Source: Muriiphilus sp048268845
GTDB taxonomy: Bacteria; Pseudomonadota; Alphaproteobacteria; Rhodobacterales; Rhodobacteraceae
NCBI GenBank assembly: GCA_048268845.1
Contig: JBLWUQ010000006.1
Span: 124,001 to 188,000 of the forward strand
Reading direction: 5' to 3'
DNA length: 64,000 bases
Shown here one piece after another: positions 25,853-34,331 of the stretch (the first letter of the stretch is position 1; each line of letters starts with the position of its first letter). The notes under the pieces are model-generated. The model saw nothing but the letters and a program-made list of their open reading frames with translations, was not told where the DNA came from and did not search any database. The translations under genes were made by a program, and so were the position numbers.

Positions 25853-26505
25853 TCGGGGTCGAGCTCAAAGGCGTTACGAAGTCCTACAAGCTGAAGAACG
25901 GCGAGGTGAAACCGATCATCACCGACCTCACCGCGACGGTGCCGTGGAAGAACATCGGCCTTGTCGGGCGCAACGGCGCCGGCAAATCGACCTTCCTGCG
26001 CCTGCTCGCCGGGATCATCGAACCCGACGAGGGCGATATCCGGCGCAACGCATCGATTTCCTTTCCGCTGGGGTTTCGCGGCAGCTTTCACCGCGATCTG
26101 AGCGGGATCGAGAACGTCAGGTTCGTCTCGCGCATCTACGGCCAGAACACCGAGTATATCGTCGATTATGTCAGGGAATTCTCCGAGCTGGGCCAGTTCC
26201 TCAACGAGCCCTACAAGACCTATTCCTCGGGCATGGGCGCGCGGCTGGCCTTCGGGTTGAGCCTGGCGATGGATTTCGACATCTACCTGATCGACGAGAT
26301 CATGTCGGTGGGTGACAAGAACTTTCAGGAAAAATCCAGCGCCGCCTTCCATGACAGGATGAAAACCGCCTGCCTCTACATGGTGTCACACTCGATGGAG
26401 GTGCTCGAGGAATACTGCGAGGCCGGCATCATGCTCGAAAACGGGGTCTTGACCTATTATGACGATATCGCCGATGCCGTGGCCGCCTATAATGGGCTGT
26501 TCTAG
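25849..26505 (+). CDS. kpsT: Capsule polysaccharide ABC exporter ATPase, KpsT/Wzt type
   Basis: 218 residues, short form without the C-terminal carbohydrate-binding domain of Wzt, as in KpsT. Walker A GRNGAGKST near residue 42, signature YSSGMGARLAFGLS, Walker B DIYLIDEIMSVGD. The start is set by the ATGA overlap with kpsM. It energises export of the capsule whose lipid is presumably made by the PKS arm. Confidence 0.94.
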   Translation: MIGVELKGVTKSYKLKNGEVKPIITDLTATVPWKNIGLVGRNGAGKSTFLRLLAGIIEPDEGDIRRNASISFPLGFRGSFHRDLSGIENVRFVSRIYGQNTEYIVDYVREFSELGQFLNEPYKTYSSGMGARLAFGLSLAMDFDIYLIDEIMSVGDKNFQEKSSAAFHDRMKTACLYMVSHSMEVLEEYCEAGIMLENGVLTYYDDIADAVAAYNGLF

Positions 26506-26592
26506 GCGGGCCGGGGCCGTTACATGCCGATTTCCATATCGTTTCAACGCCTCATCGGCTAAAATCACTCGATCAGGGACCCAAGGGACCGC

Positions 26593-27798
26593 ATGAAAGA
26601 TACACCCGACACCCAGGACGCGAACCCCGAGAAGGCCGAGGTGAGCCGCAAGGTGCCCGAGCTTCCCAAGCGCCCGCCGAGCACGAAGGCGAAGCCGCGC
26701 TATTGGTTGCGGGCGTCGTTCGTCCTTCTGGTGATCATGCCGATCGTGCTGTCGGCGGTCTACTTCGGCTTCATCGCCTCGGATCGTTACGCGGTCGAGA
26801 TCAAGTTCGCCGTCCGCTCGCCCTCGGGCGATGGCGGGAGCGACCTGTCCGGGCTGATGTCGGGCATGTCATCGGGCGGCATCACCACCGTAGACAGCTA
26901 CATGGTCACCGACTTTCTCAAATCGCGCGACCTGATCGACAAGCTCGAAGCGCGCATCGACCTGCGGGGGATGTTCGACCGCGAAGGCATCGACTATTTC
27001 TCGCGCTTCAGCCGCACGCGGCCGAAAGAGGAATTCATCAAATACCTGGAATGGCGGATCAACCCTTATTTCGACAACTCCTCGCAGATCATCTCGGTCG
27101 AGGTTCAGGCATTTTCGGCCGAAGACGCAAAACGGCTGGCCAGCGAGGTGCTGGCATTGTCGGGCGAGCTGGTGAACGAAGTGTCCGAACGTGCCCGCCT
27201 CGACACCGTGCGCAGCGCCGAGGAAGACGTGCGCCGCAACGAAATGCTGCTGCGCGACCACCGCGCCAAGATGGCCCAGTTCCGCGACGACGGGCAGGAC
27301 ATCGACCCCACCCGTTCGGTCGAGGCCCAGCAGCAATTGCTTGGCCGGCTGGAGGGCGAATTGTCGCAAAAACAGACCATGCTGGCGACGCTGCTCGAGT
27401 TTCTCAATGTCGACGCGCCAAGGGTCAAGTTCCTCGACAGCGAGATCGCGGCGCTGGAATCCCAGGTCGCGATGCAGCGCGCCCGTCTCGGTGCGGGCGG
27501 CGGCGCGGGTGAAGGCGCCGAAACGCTCAGCCAGCGCGTCAGCAACTACGAAGAGCTCGCCGTCGACCTCGAATTCCTGCAACGCGCCTATGTCTCGTCG
27601 ATGACCTCGCTCGAGGCCGCCCGGCTCGAGGCCGACCGGCAACAGCGCTATCTGGCCGCCTTCGTGCTGCCGTCCCTGCCGGAAAAGGCGATCTATCCCT
27701 ATCGTTTCCTCGACGTGGTGCTGGTGGGCGTGCTGGCGTTCATGGCCTGGTCGATCACCGTCCTGTTCGGCGCGATCATCCGCGAACACCTGCCCTGA
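26593..27798 (+). CDS. kpsE: Capsule export inner-membrane/periplasmic adaptor, KpsE family
   Basis: 401 residues of the polysaccharide co-polymerase type. A cytoplasmic Pro/Lys-rich tail (1-38) is followed by a membrane helix about 41-63, a long periplasmic part with predicted coiled coil (about 190-360, with RRNEMLLRDHRAKMAQFRD), a Pro-rich segment LPSLPEKAIYPYRFLDV, and a second membrane helix about 372-393. This two-helix layout with PEKAIYPYR is typical of KpsE/CtrB/RkpR. It bridges the KpsMT transporter and the outer-membrane channel. AAGGGACCGC precedes ATG 26593; 87 bases separate it from kpsT. Confidence 0.91.
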   Translation: MKDTPDTQDANPEKAEVSRKVPELPKRPPSTKAKPRYWLRASFVLLVIMPIVLSAVYFGFIASDRYAVEIKFAVRSPSGDGGSDLSGLMSGMSSGGITTVDSYMVTDFLKSRDLIDKLEARIDLRGMFDREGIDYFSRFSRTRPKEEFIKYLEWRINPYFDNSSQIISVEVQAFSAEDAKRLASEVLALSGELVNEVSERARLDTVRSAEEDVRRNEMLLRDHRAKMAQFRDDGQDIDPTRSVEAQQQLLGRLEGELSQKQTMLATLLEFLNVDAPRVKFLDSEIAALESQVAMQRARLGAGGGAGEGAETLSQRVSNYEELAVDLEFLQRAYVSSMTSLEAARLEADRQQRYLAAFVLPSLPEKAIYPYRFLDVVLVGVLAFMAWSITVLFGAIIREHLP

Positions 27799-27901
27799 CG
27801 CGCCGATTTCGCGCGGCAAATCGCGATATAGGCGTTAGACTCGGCCCGCGAGATTTGGTAGCGTCACCGGTGAAGTCTGCCACATATAGGGCGAAACCTG
27901 C

Positions 27902-29074
27902 ATGCCTTCGAGCGAAGCCCGCCGAAACCGAATCGTATTGGGTCTGTTTCTCGTGGTCGCGACCCTTGTCGCCGGCTGCACCAAGCTGCCGTCCGACGGC
28001 CCGCTGACCCGTGAAATCGTCGAAGAAAGCGCGACCGGAGATTTCGTTCTCGTCGCCATGACCGACCCGGTTTCGCGGGCGCTGGTGGACGACGGCAGCC
28101 GTGGCTTCGGCTCGGTGGTCGCGCCAGCCTCGGCGGGCCTGCCGCAGAACCGGATCGCCGTCGGCGACGTCCTGGGCGTGCGCATCCTCGAAGCCGGAAC
28201 CAACGGAACCTTCGCCAGCGGTGGCGGGCTGGGGTTTGCCGATTTCCCCACGGTGCTGGTCGAATCGGACGGCACGATCTCGCTGCCCTATGTCGGCACG
28301 ATCACCGCGCTGGGCCGCAGCCCGCGCGACATCGAGAAGGACATCGTCGAACGCCTTGCCGGCGCCGCGATCGAGCCGCAGGCGATGGTGGGCATCGTCG
28401 AATCCGCCTCCAACATCATCACCGTGGCGGGAGACGCCGGCCGTCCCGGCCCCCTGCCCCTGACGCTGCGCCCGACCCGTCTGGCCGAGGTCATCGCCGC
28501 CGCCGGTGGCAGCCGCTATCCGGCCTACGACACCCGCGTCACGCTGGTGCGCGACGGGCGGCGCGGCAGCCTGAACCTGATGGAAGTGATGGAAAGCCCG
28601 TCACACAACCCGCTGGTGCAGCGCGGCGACATGGTCGTTCTGGCGCATGAGCCGCGCAGTTTCACAATCAACGGCGCGGTCGGCCGAGGCGGCACATTCC
28701 CTTTCGAGACCGCGCAGATGTCGCTGCTGGACGCACTCGGCCGGGCTGGCGGGTTGTCGGACCTGCGGGCCGATCCGACCGGCGTTTTCGTGTTCCGGTT
28801 CGAGCCAGTGGCAAAGCTCAAACGCCTTGGCATCCCCAACCTGGCCCGGTTCGAGAACGACCCGCGCGGCGTGCCTACGGTCTACCAGATCGACATGCAG
28901 AACGTGCGCTCGCGCTTCTATGCGCAGAGTTTCCTTGTCCAGTCCGGCGATGCGATCTACGTGTCGAACTCCGAAACGGTGCAGACCCAGAAACTGCTGT
29001 CGCTGTTCGATCTTGGCCTCGGTTCCGGCGCCTCGCTGGTCGGGGCCGGGGCGGATATCGCCGGGGCGATCTAG
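27902..29074 (+). CDS. Outer-membrane polysaccharide export lipoprotein (OPX, KpsD/BexD/Wza-like)
   Basis: 390 residues. The N terminus has a hydrophobic signal ending in the lipobox VAGC, so Cys26 should be acylated. Polysaccharide-export domain VGDVLGVRILEAG, then SLPYVGTITALGRSPRDIEKDI, followed by SLBB-type repeats such as TVAGDAGRPGPLPLT and FTINGAVGRGGTFPFE. It should form the outer-membrane pore that receives capsule from KpsE. It is the last gene of the kpsM operon; the ATP synthase gamma gene converges on it 94 bases downstream. Confidence 0.91.
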   Translation: MPSSEARRNRIVLGLFLVVATLVAGCTKLPSDGPLTREIVEESATGDFVLVAMTDPVSRALVDDGSRGFGSVVAPASAGLPQNRIAVGDVLGVRILEAGTNGTFASGGGLGFADFPTVLVESDGTISLPYVGTITALGRSPRDIEKDIVERLAGAAIEPQAMVGIVESASNIITVAGDAGRPGPLPLTLRPTRLAEVIAAAGGSRYPAYDTRVTLVRDGRRGSLNLMEVMESPSHNPLVQRGDMVVLAHEPRSFTINGAVGRGGTFPFETAQMSLLDALGRAGGLSDLRADPTGVFVFRFEPVAKLKRLGIPNLARFENDPRGVPTVYQIDMQNVRSRFYAQSFLVQSGDAIYVSNSETVQTQKLLSLFDLGLGSGASLVGAGADIAGAI

Positions 29075-29168
29075 GGGGCAGGCTCCCGGCGCTGCGACCG
29101 GGTGCGTGGTGCGGAAGGTCTGACCGGGGCGAGGAGCGTCGCGCGCGCCTTGGGCTGCGCTGCGTGCG

Positions 29169-30077
29169 TCAGGCGTCCTTTTTCTTGCGCTTCTTTCGTC
29201 GGTCACGATCCTTCAGCGCCTCGAATCCGATGATCACGTCCAGCAGTTCAGTGGTGATCTCGCTCTGGCGGACGGACCGCGTCTCGGCGGTCAGCTCGTC
29301 CAGTTGCTCGTCGACCGATTGCTCGGCCTGGCTCATCCGCGCAAGGCGTGCGGCGTTCTCGGTCACCAGCGCCTCGGCGGCGGCGCGAAACAGGTCGGCG
29401 AACAGATAGCTGCGGATCAGCGCCGCCAGAAGCCGGTCGGGCGGAAGGCTGAACCGGGGTAGGCTTCGCGAGGTCCAGGGGCGTTTGGCAAGCGCGCCGA
29501 TCAGGACCGGATCGAGCGGCAAAAGACACTTTGTTTCAGGTGCTTGCTGACCATAGGCGGTGCGTTGCATGAACACCATAGACACGGTGATCGCGCCGGA
29601 TGCGCTGGATCGGCGGACCGCGTCAAGCCGGGTGATCAGGCTGCTGGCCAGACGCGCCAAGCCGTCGGCGGTTGCGGGTGGCAACAATGTTTCCTCGGGT
29701 GGGATGCCCTGCCCGATCAGCGCGTCCTCCATCTGCGCGCCGACGCAGATCACCCGCGTGGCCTGCGAGTCATCCATAGCCAGCGCGACCTCTTCGGCCA
29801 GAACCTCGTTGTAGTTGCCGCACAGCCCGTGGTCGGAACCGAAGGCGATGATGACCGGCACCGCGCCTCGGTCCGGTTCGACCGGCAGCGGGCCGTTGCG
29901 ATGCAGGAACGCGTGGAAGCCGTCGAGCACCGTTTCGCGGTAAGCCTCGATGGCGTGGGCGGCCTGTTCATAGGGGCGGGCGTTGATCGCCGACATGGTC
30001 TTCATCGTGCGCACGATGCCGCGAATGCTGCGCATCGTCTCGGTGCGGTGTGTCAGGAGTTCAAGCGTCTGCGCCAT
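29169..30077 (-). CDS. atpG: N-type ATPase gamma subunit
   Basis: 302 residues, central rotor shaft. The N-terminal helix HRTETMRSIRGIVRTMKTMSAINA and the C-terminal helix with LDELTAETRSVRQSEITTELLDVIIG are the two coiled-coil ends of gamma; FGSDHGLCGNYNE is the Rossmann-like core. The Lys-rich C terminus is unusual. It starts inside the 3' end of atpA (17-base overlap) and is last in the operon, the position typical for N-ATPases. Divergent from F-type gamma. Confidence 0.92.
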   Translation of the reverse strand: MAQTLELLTHRTETMRSIRGIVRTMKTMSAINARPYEQAAHAIEAYRETVLDGFHAFLHRNGPLPVEPDRGAVPVIIAFGSDHGLCGNYNEVLAEEVALAMDDSQATRVICVGAQMEDALIGQGIPPEETLLPPATADGLARLASSLITRLDAVRRSSASGAITVSMVFMQRTAYGQQAPETKCLLPLDPVLIGALAKRPWTSRSLPRFSLPPDRLLAALIRSYLFADLFRAAAEALVTENAARLARMSQAEQSVDEQLDELTAETRSVRQSEITTELLDVIIGFEALKDRDRRKKRKKKDA

Positions 30078-31590
30078 CGGCCTCTGCCCTCGTCGCCATC
30101 GCCTGTCGGGCCAGGTCCACGACCCGCGCGCGCGTCTCATCGGTCAGCTTGCCGTCCTCGGCAAGAAGCGCCGTCAAACCGCAATCGTCGGCCCGGATCG
30201 CCGCGCGGATCACATTCATGGCGGGCGCGACCTGCTTTTCGTCCAGATCGTCCAGCAGACCCTCCATCGCGGCCAGCAGCACCGCAAGCTGTTCGGTGGC
30301 TGGCATCGGATCACGCTCGGGCTGGCGCAGCGCCGCGCGCACGGCGGCACCGCGCGCCAGACGGGCGCGCGTGGCCTGATCCAGCCTTGTGCCGAACCGG
30401 GCAAACCCCTCGAGCTCCTCGAACTGCGACAGCGTCACCCTGAGGTTGCCCGCGACTTCGCGGAACGCGCGGGCCTGTGCCTTGCCGCCGACGCGGCTGA
30501 CCGACACGCCCAGATCGACGGCGGGAAACTGGTTCTTGCGCACGAGACCGGGCGACAGGTAGATCTGGCCGTCGGTGATCGAGATCAGGTTGGTCGGGAT
30601 ATAGGCCGACAGGTTCTCGGCCTGCGTTTCGACCACGGGCAGCACGGTGATCGAGCCGCGCCCGCCGGTGAACTGGCCGGCGCGTTCCAACAGCCGCGCG
30701 TGGACATAGAAGATGTCGCCCGGAAACGCCTCGCGCCCCGGTGGGCGGCGCAAGAGCAGCGACAATTCGCGGTAGGCGTGGGCGTGGCGGGTCAGATCGT
30801 CCATCACCACCAGCACGTCGCGGCCCCTGGCGGCGAAATACTCGGCCATCGACATCGCGGCATAGGGCGCGATGTAGACCAGCCCCGGCGCGTCCTCGTC
30901 GCCGGCGGCGATGACGATGGAATTGTCCATCATTTCGCCATCGCGCAGCGCACCGATCACGCTCGCCACCGCGTCGCCACGCTGGCCGATGGCGCAGTAG
31001 ATGCAGATCACGCCGGTGCCCTGCTGATTGAGGATCGTATCGACCGCGATCGAGGTCTTGCCGGTCTGGCGGTCGCCGACGATCAGTTCGCGCTGTCCCA
31101 TCCCCACCGGGACGGCAGCGTCGATCGCCTTCAGCCCGGTCGCGAGCGGGCGCTCCACGGCGGAGCGGTGCAGGATATCCGGCGCCTCGACCTCGATCGG
31201 ATGCAGGATACCCGCATCGACCGGCCCCAATTCGTCGCGCGGCTGGCCCAGGGCATTCACGACCCGGCCCAGAAGCGCGGGGCCGACCGGGACACTGACG
31301 ACCTGCCCGGTCCGCCGCACATCCTCGCCCAGGCGCAGGTCATCCGACGGGCCAAGCAGCACGACACCCAGCCGGCCCGGCTCCAGATCGAAGACGATCC
31401 CGCGCACGCCCGAGGCGAACTCGAGCAACTCGTCCGACAGCGCCCGCGCAAGGCCGGTGACGATGGCGATTCCGTCTCCAACCTCGGCCACGCGGCCGAT
31501 CTCGCTGACCTGCGGCGCGGGAGGAGGACTGTCCAGCAGCGCCTGCACCAGATCACGCGTGGTAAGGCCCGCGCCGGCATCATGCGGCAT
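30061..31590 (-). CDS. atpA: N-type ATPase alpha subunit
   Basis: 509 residues, non-catalytic nucleotide-binding subunit of the F1 head. P-loop GDRQTGKTSIA near residue 168, DDLTRHAHAYRELSLLLRRPPGREAFPGD segment and SRVGGKAQ (ATP synthase alpha/beta signature region) are present. Its first residues overlap the 3' end of atpF by 11 bases. Together with atpD it forms the alpha3beta3 hexamer. Confidence 0.96.
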   Translation of the reverse strand: MPHDAGAGLTTRDLVQALLDSPPPAPQVSEIGRVAEVGDGIAIVTGLARALSDELLEFASGVRGIVFDLEPGRLGVVLLGPSDDLRLGEDVRRTGQVVSVPVGPALLGRVVNALGQPRDELGPVDAGILHPIEVEAPDILHRSAVERPLATGLKAIDAAVPVGMGQRELIVGDRQTGKTSIAVDTILNQQGTGVICIYCAIGQRGDAVASVIGALRDGEMMDNSIVIAAGDEDAPGLVYIAPYAAMSMAEYFAARGRDVLVVMDDLTRHAHAYRELSLLLRRPPGREAFPGDIFYVHARLLERAGQFTGGRGSITVLPVVETQAENLSAYIPTNLISITDGQIYLSPGLVRKNQFPAVDLGVSVSRVGGKAQARAFREVAGNLRVTLSQFEELEGFARFGTRLDQATRARLARGAAVRAALRQPERDPMPATEQLAVLLAAMEGLLDDLDEKQVAPAMNVIRAAIRADDCGLTALLAEDGKLTDETRARVVDLARQAMATRAEADGADA

Positions 31591-32356
31591 CGGTCGACCC
31601 CTGCGTCACCTGTGTCGTGGCCCGTCCGGCCCGGTCCTCCAGCACCGCCTCAAGCCCGTCGAGATAGCTGTCCAGCGTCCACCCGACCTGCGCACCGCCC
31701 AGCCGCAGGTTCAGGCCCGGACCGAGCGACGGGTCGGTGTCAAAGCGCAGCGTGAAACCGGGCAGGACCGAGGCGGCCTCGTTGATCAGGCGCTCGGTGG
31801 CGTCGGGGGGCAGCGGATCGCGGGTCAGCACCACCGCCTCGCGGCTGTCGCCGGCGGCCTCGCGCAACTCGTCTGCGACCTCGCCCAGCCGGGTCACGGT
31901 ATGGGCGACGATGCGTTCCTCCAGCGTCTCGTCGGCAAGATCAGACAGCGCCTTGCGGGTAAGCGACAGCAGCGCCTCGGCACCGCTTCGGTGCAATTCG
32001 GCGGTGTATCTGCGCGCCTCCTCGGCGCGCTGCGCCTCGCGCTCGGCCTCTTCCCGTGCCAGGCGTTTGCGGGTCTCGGCCAGAACCGCGTCGCGTTCGG
32101 CCTCGGCGGCGGCGCGGGCCTCGTCCAGCACACCGGCACGCCCGGCGCGCAACTTGGCGATCTGCGCCTTGTGCTCCGCCTCTGCGATCTCGGCAGCCTC
32201 GCGGATCTTCGCGGCCTCGGCCATCCGGTCGGAAATCTCCTTTTCACGCGCGTCGATCCCGTCGAGGACCGGGCGATAGAGAAACCGCTTCAGCAGCCAG
32301 ATCAGCACCAGGAAGTTGACGATCTGCGCGCCGACCGTGATCCAGTCGATCGACAT
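31580..32356 (-). CDS. atpF: N-type ATPase b subunit, long form with delta-like C terminus
   Basis: 258 residues, about 100 more than a standard b subunit. It has an N-terminal membrane helix (WITVGAQIVNFLVLIWLLKRFLY is its core), then a long charged helix (about 35-150) rich in Ala, Glu and Arg, the dimeric stalk. The last ~100 residues include ERLINEAASVLPGF and NLRLGGAQVGWTLDSYLDGLE, which resemble the C-terminal domain of delta (OSCP). Since the operon has no delta gene, this tail may replace it. Start ATG 32356 is two bases after the atpE stop. Confidence 0.9.
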   Translation of the reverse strand: MSIDWITVGAQIVNFLVLIWLLKRFLYRPVLDGIDAREKEISDRMAEAAKIREAAEIAEAEHKAQIAKLRAGRAGVLDEARAAAEAERDAVLAETRKRLAREEAEREAQRAEEARRYTAELHRSGAEALLSLTRKALSDLADETLEERIVAHTVTRLGEVADELREAAGDSREAVVLTRDPLPPDATERLINEAASVLPGFTLRFDTDPSLGPGLNLRLGGAQVGWTLDSYLDGLEAVLEDRAGRATTQVTQGSTDAA

Positions 32357-32358
32357 GT

Positions 32359-32649
32359 CTAGCCGCCCGTGCCGGGTGCCGCTGCTTCCAGCGCCGCATT
32401 CCAGAACGGATTGGCAAACAGCAGGATCATGGCGACGACGAAACAGTAGATCGCGGTGGATTCGATCATCGCGAGGCTGACGAAAAGGGTGCGCGACAGG
32501 GTCGATGCCGCATCCGGCTGTTGCGCGATGGCGTTGAGCGCGCTCGAGGCCGCACGGCCCTCGCCAAGTGCCGGGCCCATTGCGCCGAACGAGACGGTAA
32601 AGCCCGCCGTGAGGATCGAGATTGCGGCGATGATGGCAAGATCGGTCAT
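32359..32649 (-). CDS. atpE: N-type ATPase c subunit with two carboxylates
   Basis: 96-residue hairpin of two membrane helices that forms the rotor ring. Helix 1 has GPALGEGRA with Glu30; helix 2 has MIESTAIY with Glu63, Ser64, Thr65 and Tyr68. Glu63-Ser-Thr plus Tyr are the sodium ligands of sodium-dependent c subunits; in those the helix-1 ligand is Gln, here Glu, as is usual for N-ATPases. The N terminus is short and the C terminus (about residues 80-96) is longer than in F-type rings. Start ATG overlaps atpB stop by four bases. Confidence 0.95.
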   Translation of the reverse strand: MTDLAIIAAISILTAGFTVSFGAMGPALGEGRAASSALNAIAQQPDAASTLSRTLFVSLAMIESTAIYCFVVAMILLFANPFWNAALEAAAPGTGG

Positions 32650-33347
32650 GTCTGTTCCTTTGTGTTTTTAGCATCGTCCTGTGGCGCCGGGGCCGTGGCG
32701 GACGAGATGTAGACAGTGGCGAGAATGGCGAAGATGTAGGCCTGAATGACGCCGGTCAGCAGGCCCAGCATGTCCATCACGACCGGAAAGAAGAAGGGGG
32801 CGACCCCCAGCAGGATCGCGGCGATCACCGCGCCGCTCATGATGTTGCCGTAGAGCCGGATGGCGAGCGAGATGCCGCGCGAGAACTCACCGATGATGTT
32901 GAACGGCAGCATGAAGACGGAGGGTTCCAGATAGGTGCGCAGGTAGCCGCGCACACCACGGCTGCCGATGCCGAACATCGGCACCGCGACCAGAACCGAC
33001 AGCGACAGCGCCGCCGTCGTCGACAGCGAGGCGGTGGGGGAGTCGAAACCCGGCACCACCGTCAGCAGGTTCGAGACCACGATGAACAGAAACAGCGTGC
33101 CGGTGAAATAGAGCAGCCGCCCGTCGCGGCGCTGCGAGATCTCCTCGATCTGGCTCTGGATCAGGCCGACGATCACTTCGAGCGTGGTGCGCCAGCGGTT
33201 CGGCGGAACATCCGGGCGCAGGTTGCGGGTGATCAGCATGGATGCACCGGTGAGAAGCGCCATGATCACCCAGGTGTTGACGATCGTGGCGTTGATGGCG
33301 ATGCCGCCCAGGGTGAAGATGATGCTTTCGTCGGGGGTCAGTTCCAT
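32646..33347 (-). CDS. atpB: N-type ATPase a subunit
   Basis: 233 residues, stator channel subunit with five or six membrane helices. The essential arginine is visible in ISLAIRLYGNIMSG, which faces the c ring. The start ATG (33347) shares one base with the atpR stop (TGATG); GTG 33350 would add one residue. Confidence 0.94.
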   Translation of the reverse strand: MELTPDESIIFTLGGIAINATIVNTWVIMALLTGASMLITRNLRPDVPPNRWRTTLEVIVGLIQSQIEEISQRRDGRLLYFTGTLFLFIVVSNLLTVVPGFDSPTASLSTTAALSLSVLVAVPMFGIGSRGVRGYLRTYLEPSVFMLPFNIIGEFSRGISLAIRLYGNIMSGAVIAAILLGVAPFFFPVVMDMLGLLTGVIQAYIFAILATVYISSATAPAPQDDAKNTKEQT

Positions 33348-33640
33348 CACGCGGCCTCATGCGCCGACCGGGGCCGGGCGAAGGCGATGATGCCGAAGCG
33401 CACGACCAGGAAGGCCAGCGCAAAGCCCGCAAGGGATGCCGCCCCCTGCCCCGCCACCAGCCAGCCGACCGCCAGCAAGGCACCGATGCGGATGGCGCCG
33501 CTCAGGAGCAGCACCGGCGTCGGGCGTCGCGCGCGCAGGGCAAGACGCATGCCCCAGGCCAGCCCGGCAAAGAACAGCGCGCTTGCAAGCGCACCCGCCA
33601 GCGCGCCGAGCCCCAGCATGATCCAGTCAATCGCAATCAT
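33347..33640 (-). CDS. atpR: N-type ATPase assembly/accessory membrane protein AtpR
   Basis: 97 residues with three predicted membrane helices. Charged residues lie inside helices two and three (Arg in SGAIRIGALLAVGW and in FLVVRFGIIAF). AtpR is specific to N-ATPase operons and has been proposed to interact with the c-ring carboxylates during assembly. The ATGA overlap with atpQ fixes the start. Confidence 0.85.
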   Translation of the reverse strand: MIAIDWIMLGLGALAGALASALFFAGLAWGMRLALRARRPTPVLLLSGAIRIGALLAVGWLVAGQGAASLAGFALAFLVVRFGIIAFARPRSAHEAA

Positions 33641-33924
33641 TTTTCGCCTCCTTCCTTGCCGATCCAGCCCCAGGCGATGACCGCGCCCACCACCACCCCG
33701 CCAAGCAGCAGCGCGATGGTCCATGAAAAATCCTGCGGCGCCACGCGGTCGAGCCACATCCCGAGAAACGCGCCGCCCACCGTCGGCACCGCGATTGACC
33801 AGCCGATCATGCCGAAGGTGCCGATGCCGCGCAGCGGGCTTGGCCCCGGATCGTCGCGCGCCGCCTTCATGCGCCGCGCGCGCTGGCCGATATCCTTGGC
33901 CGACTTGTCATCCTTATCGCTCAT
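33637..33924 (-). CDS. atpQ: N-type ATPase accessory protein AtpQ (AtpI/AtpZ-like)
   Basis: 95 residues. A charged N-terminal 40 residues precede two membrane helices (GMIGWSIAVPTVGGAFLGMWLD and ALLLGGVVVGAVIAWGWIG are their cores). The family is AtpI/AtpZ-like and helps ring assembly or magnesium handling. Overlaps atpC by four bases. Confidence 0.85.
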   Translation of the reverse strand: MSDKDDKSAKDIGQRARRMKAARDDPGPSPLRGIGTFGMIGWSIAVPTVGGAFLGMWLDRVAPQDFSWTIALLLGGVVVGAVIAWGWIGKEGGEK

Positions 33925-34331
33925 GGGCGTGGCTTTCGGAGGCTGGCGAACCGTCGCACCATGTCGGCCTCAAGGCGCGACAGGGCGGCACGCGCGACTT
34001 TTTCCTCGTCTTCGAGGCTCGCGAAACTGTCCGCGACGGTATCGCGCAAGGCGTCCAGATCGTCGCTCTCCACGCCGCGGCGCACCACCACGTCGAGCTT
34101 GTGGCCTTTCTTGACCAGCAGCCCTTCGTCGATGCCGAAAATCCGCTCATGCCCGTCCGGCTGGGTGATCAGCAGGACCGATGCGACCAGTTCGGTCACG
34201 AAATCCACATGGTTGGGCAGAATGCCGAACCCGCCATCGGCCGCTTCGCCGCGCAGACCCACCGCCGCCCCTTCGAACAGCACCCGCGAGGGCAGCCGCA
34301 GACAGACCTGCATTTGCGCCGCCATGCTCAT
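33921..34331 (-). CDS. atpC: N-type ATPase epsilon subunit
   Basis: 136 residues: N-terminal beta sandwich (LRLPSRVLFEGAAVGLRGEA, then GILPNHVDFV, the common epsilon block) and a C-terminal helical hairpin (about 95-130). Central stalk component regulating rotation. Overlaps the atpD stop by four bases; the second position in the operon right after atpD is the N-ATPase order. Confidence 0.92.
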   Translation of the reverse strand: MSMAAQMQVCLRLPSRVLFEGAAVGLRGEAADGGFGILPNHVDFVTELVASVLLITQPDGHERIFGIDEGLLVKKGHKLDVVVRRGVESDDLDALRDTVADSFASLEDEEKVARAALSRLEADMVRRFASLRKPRP

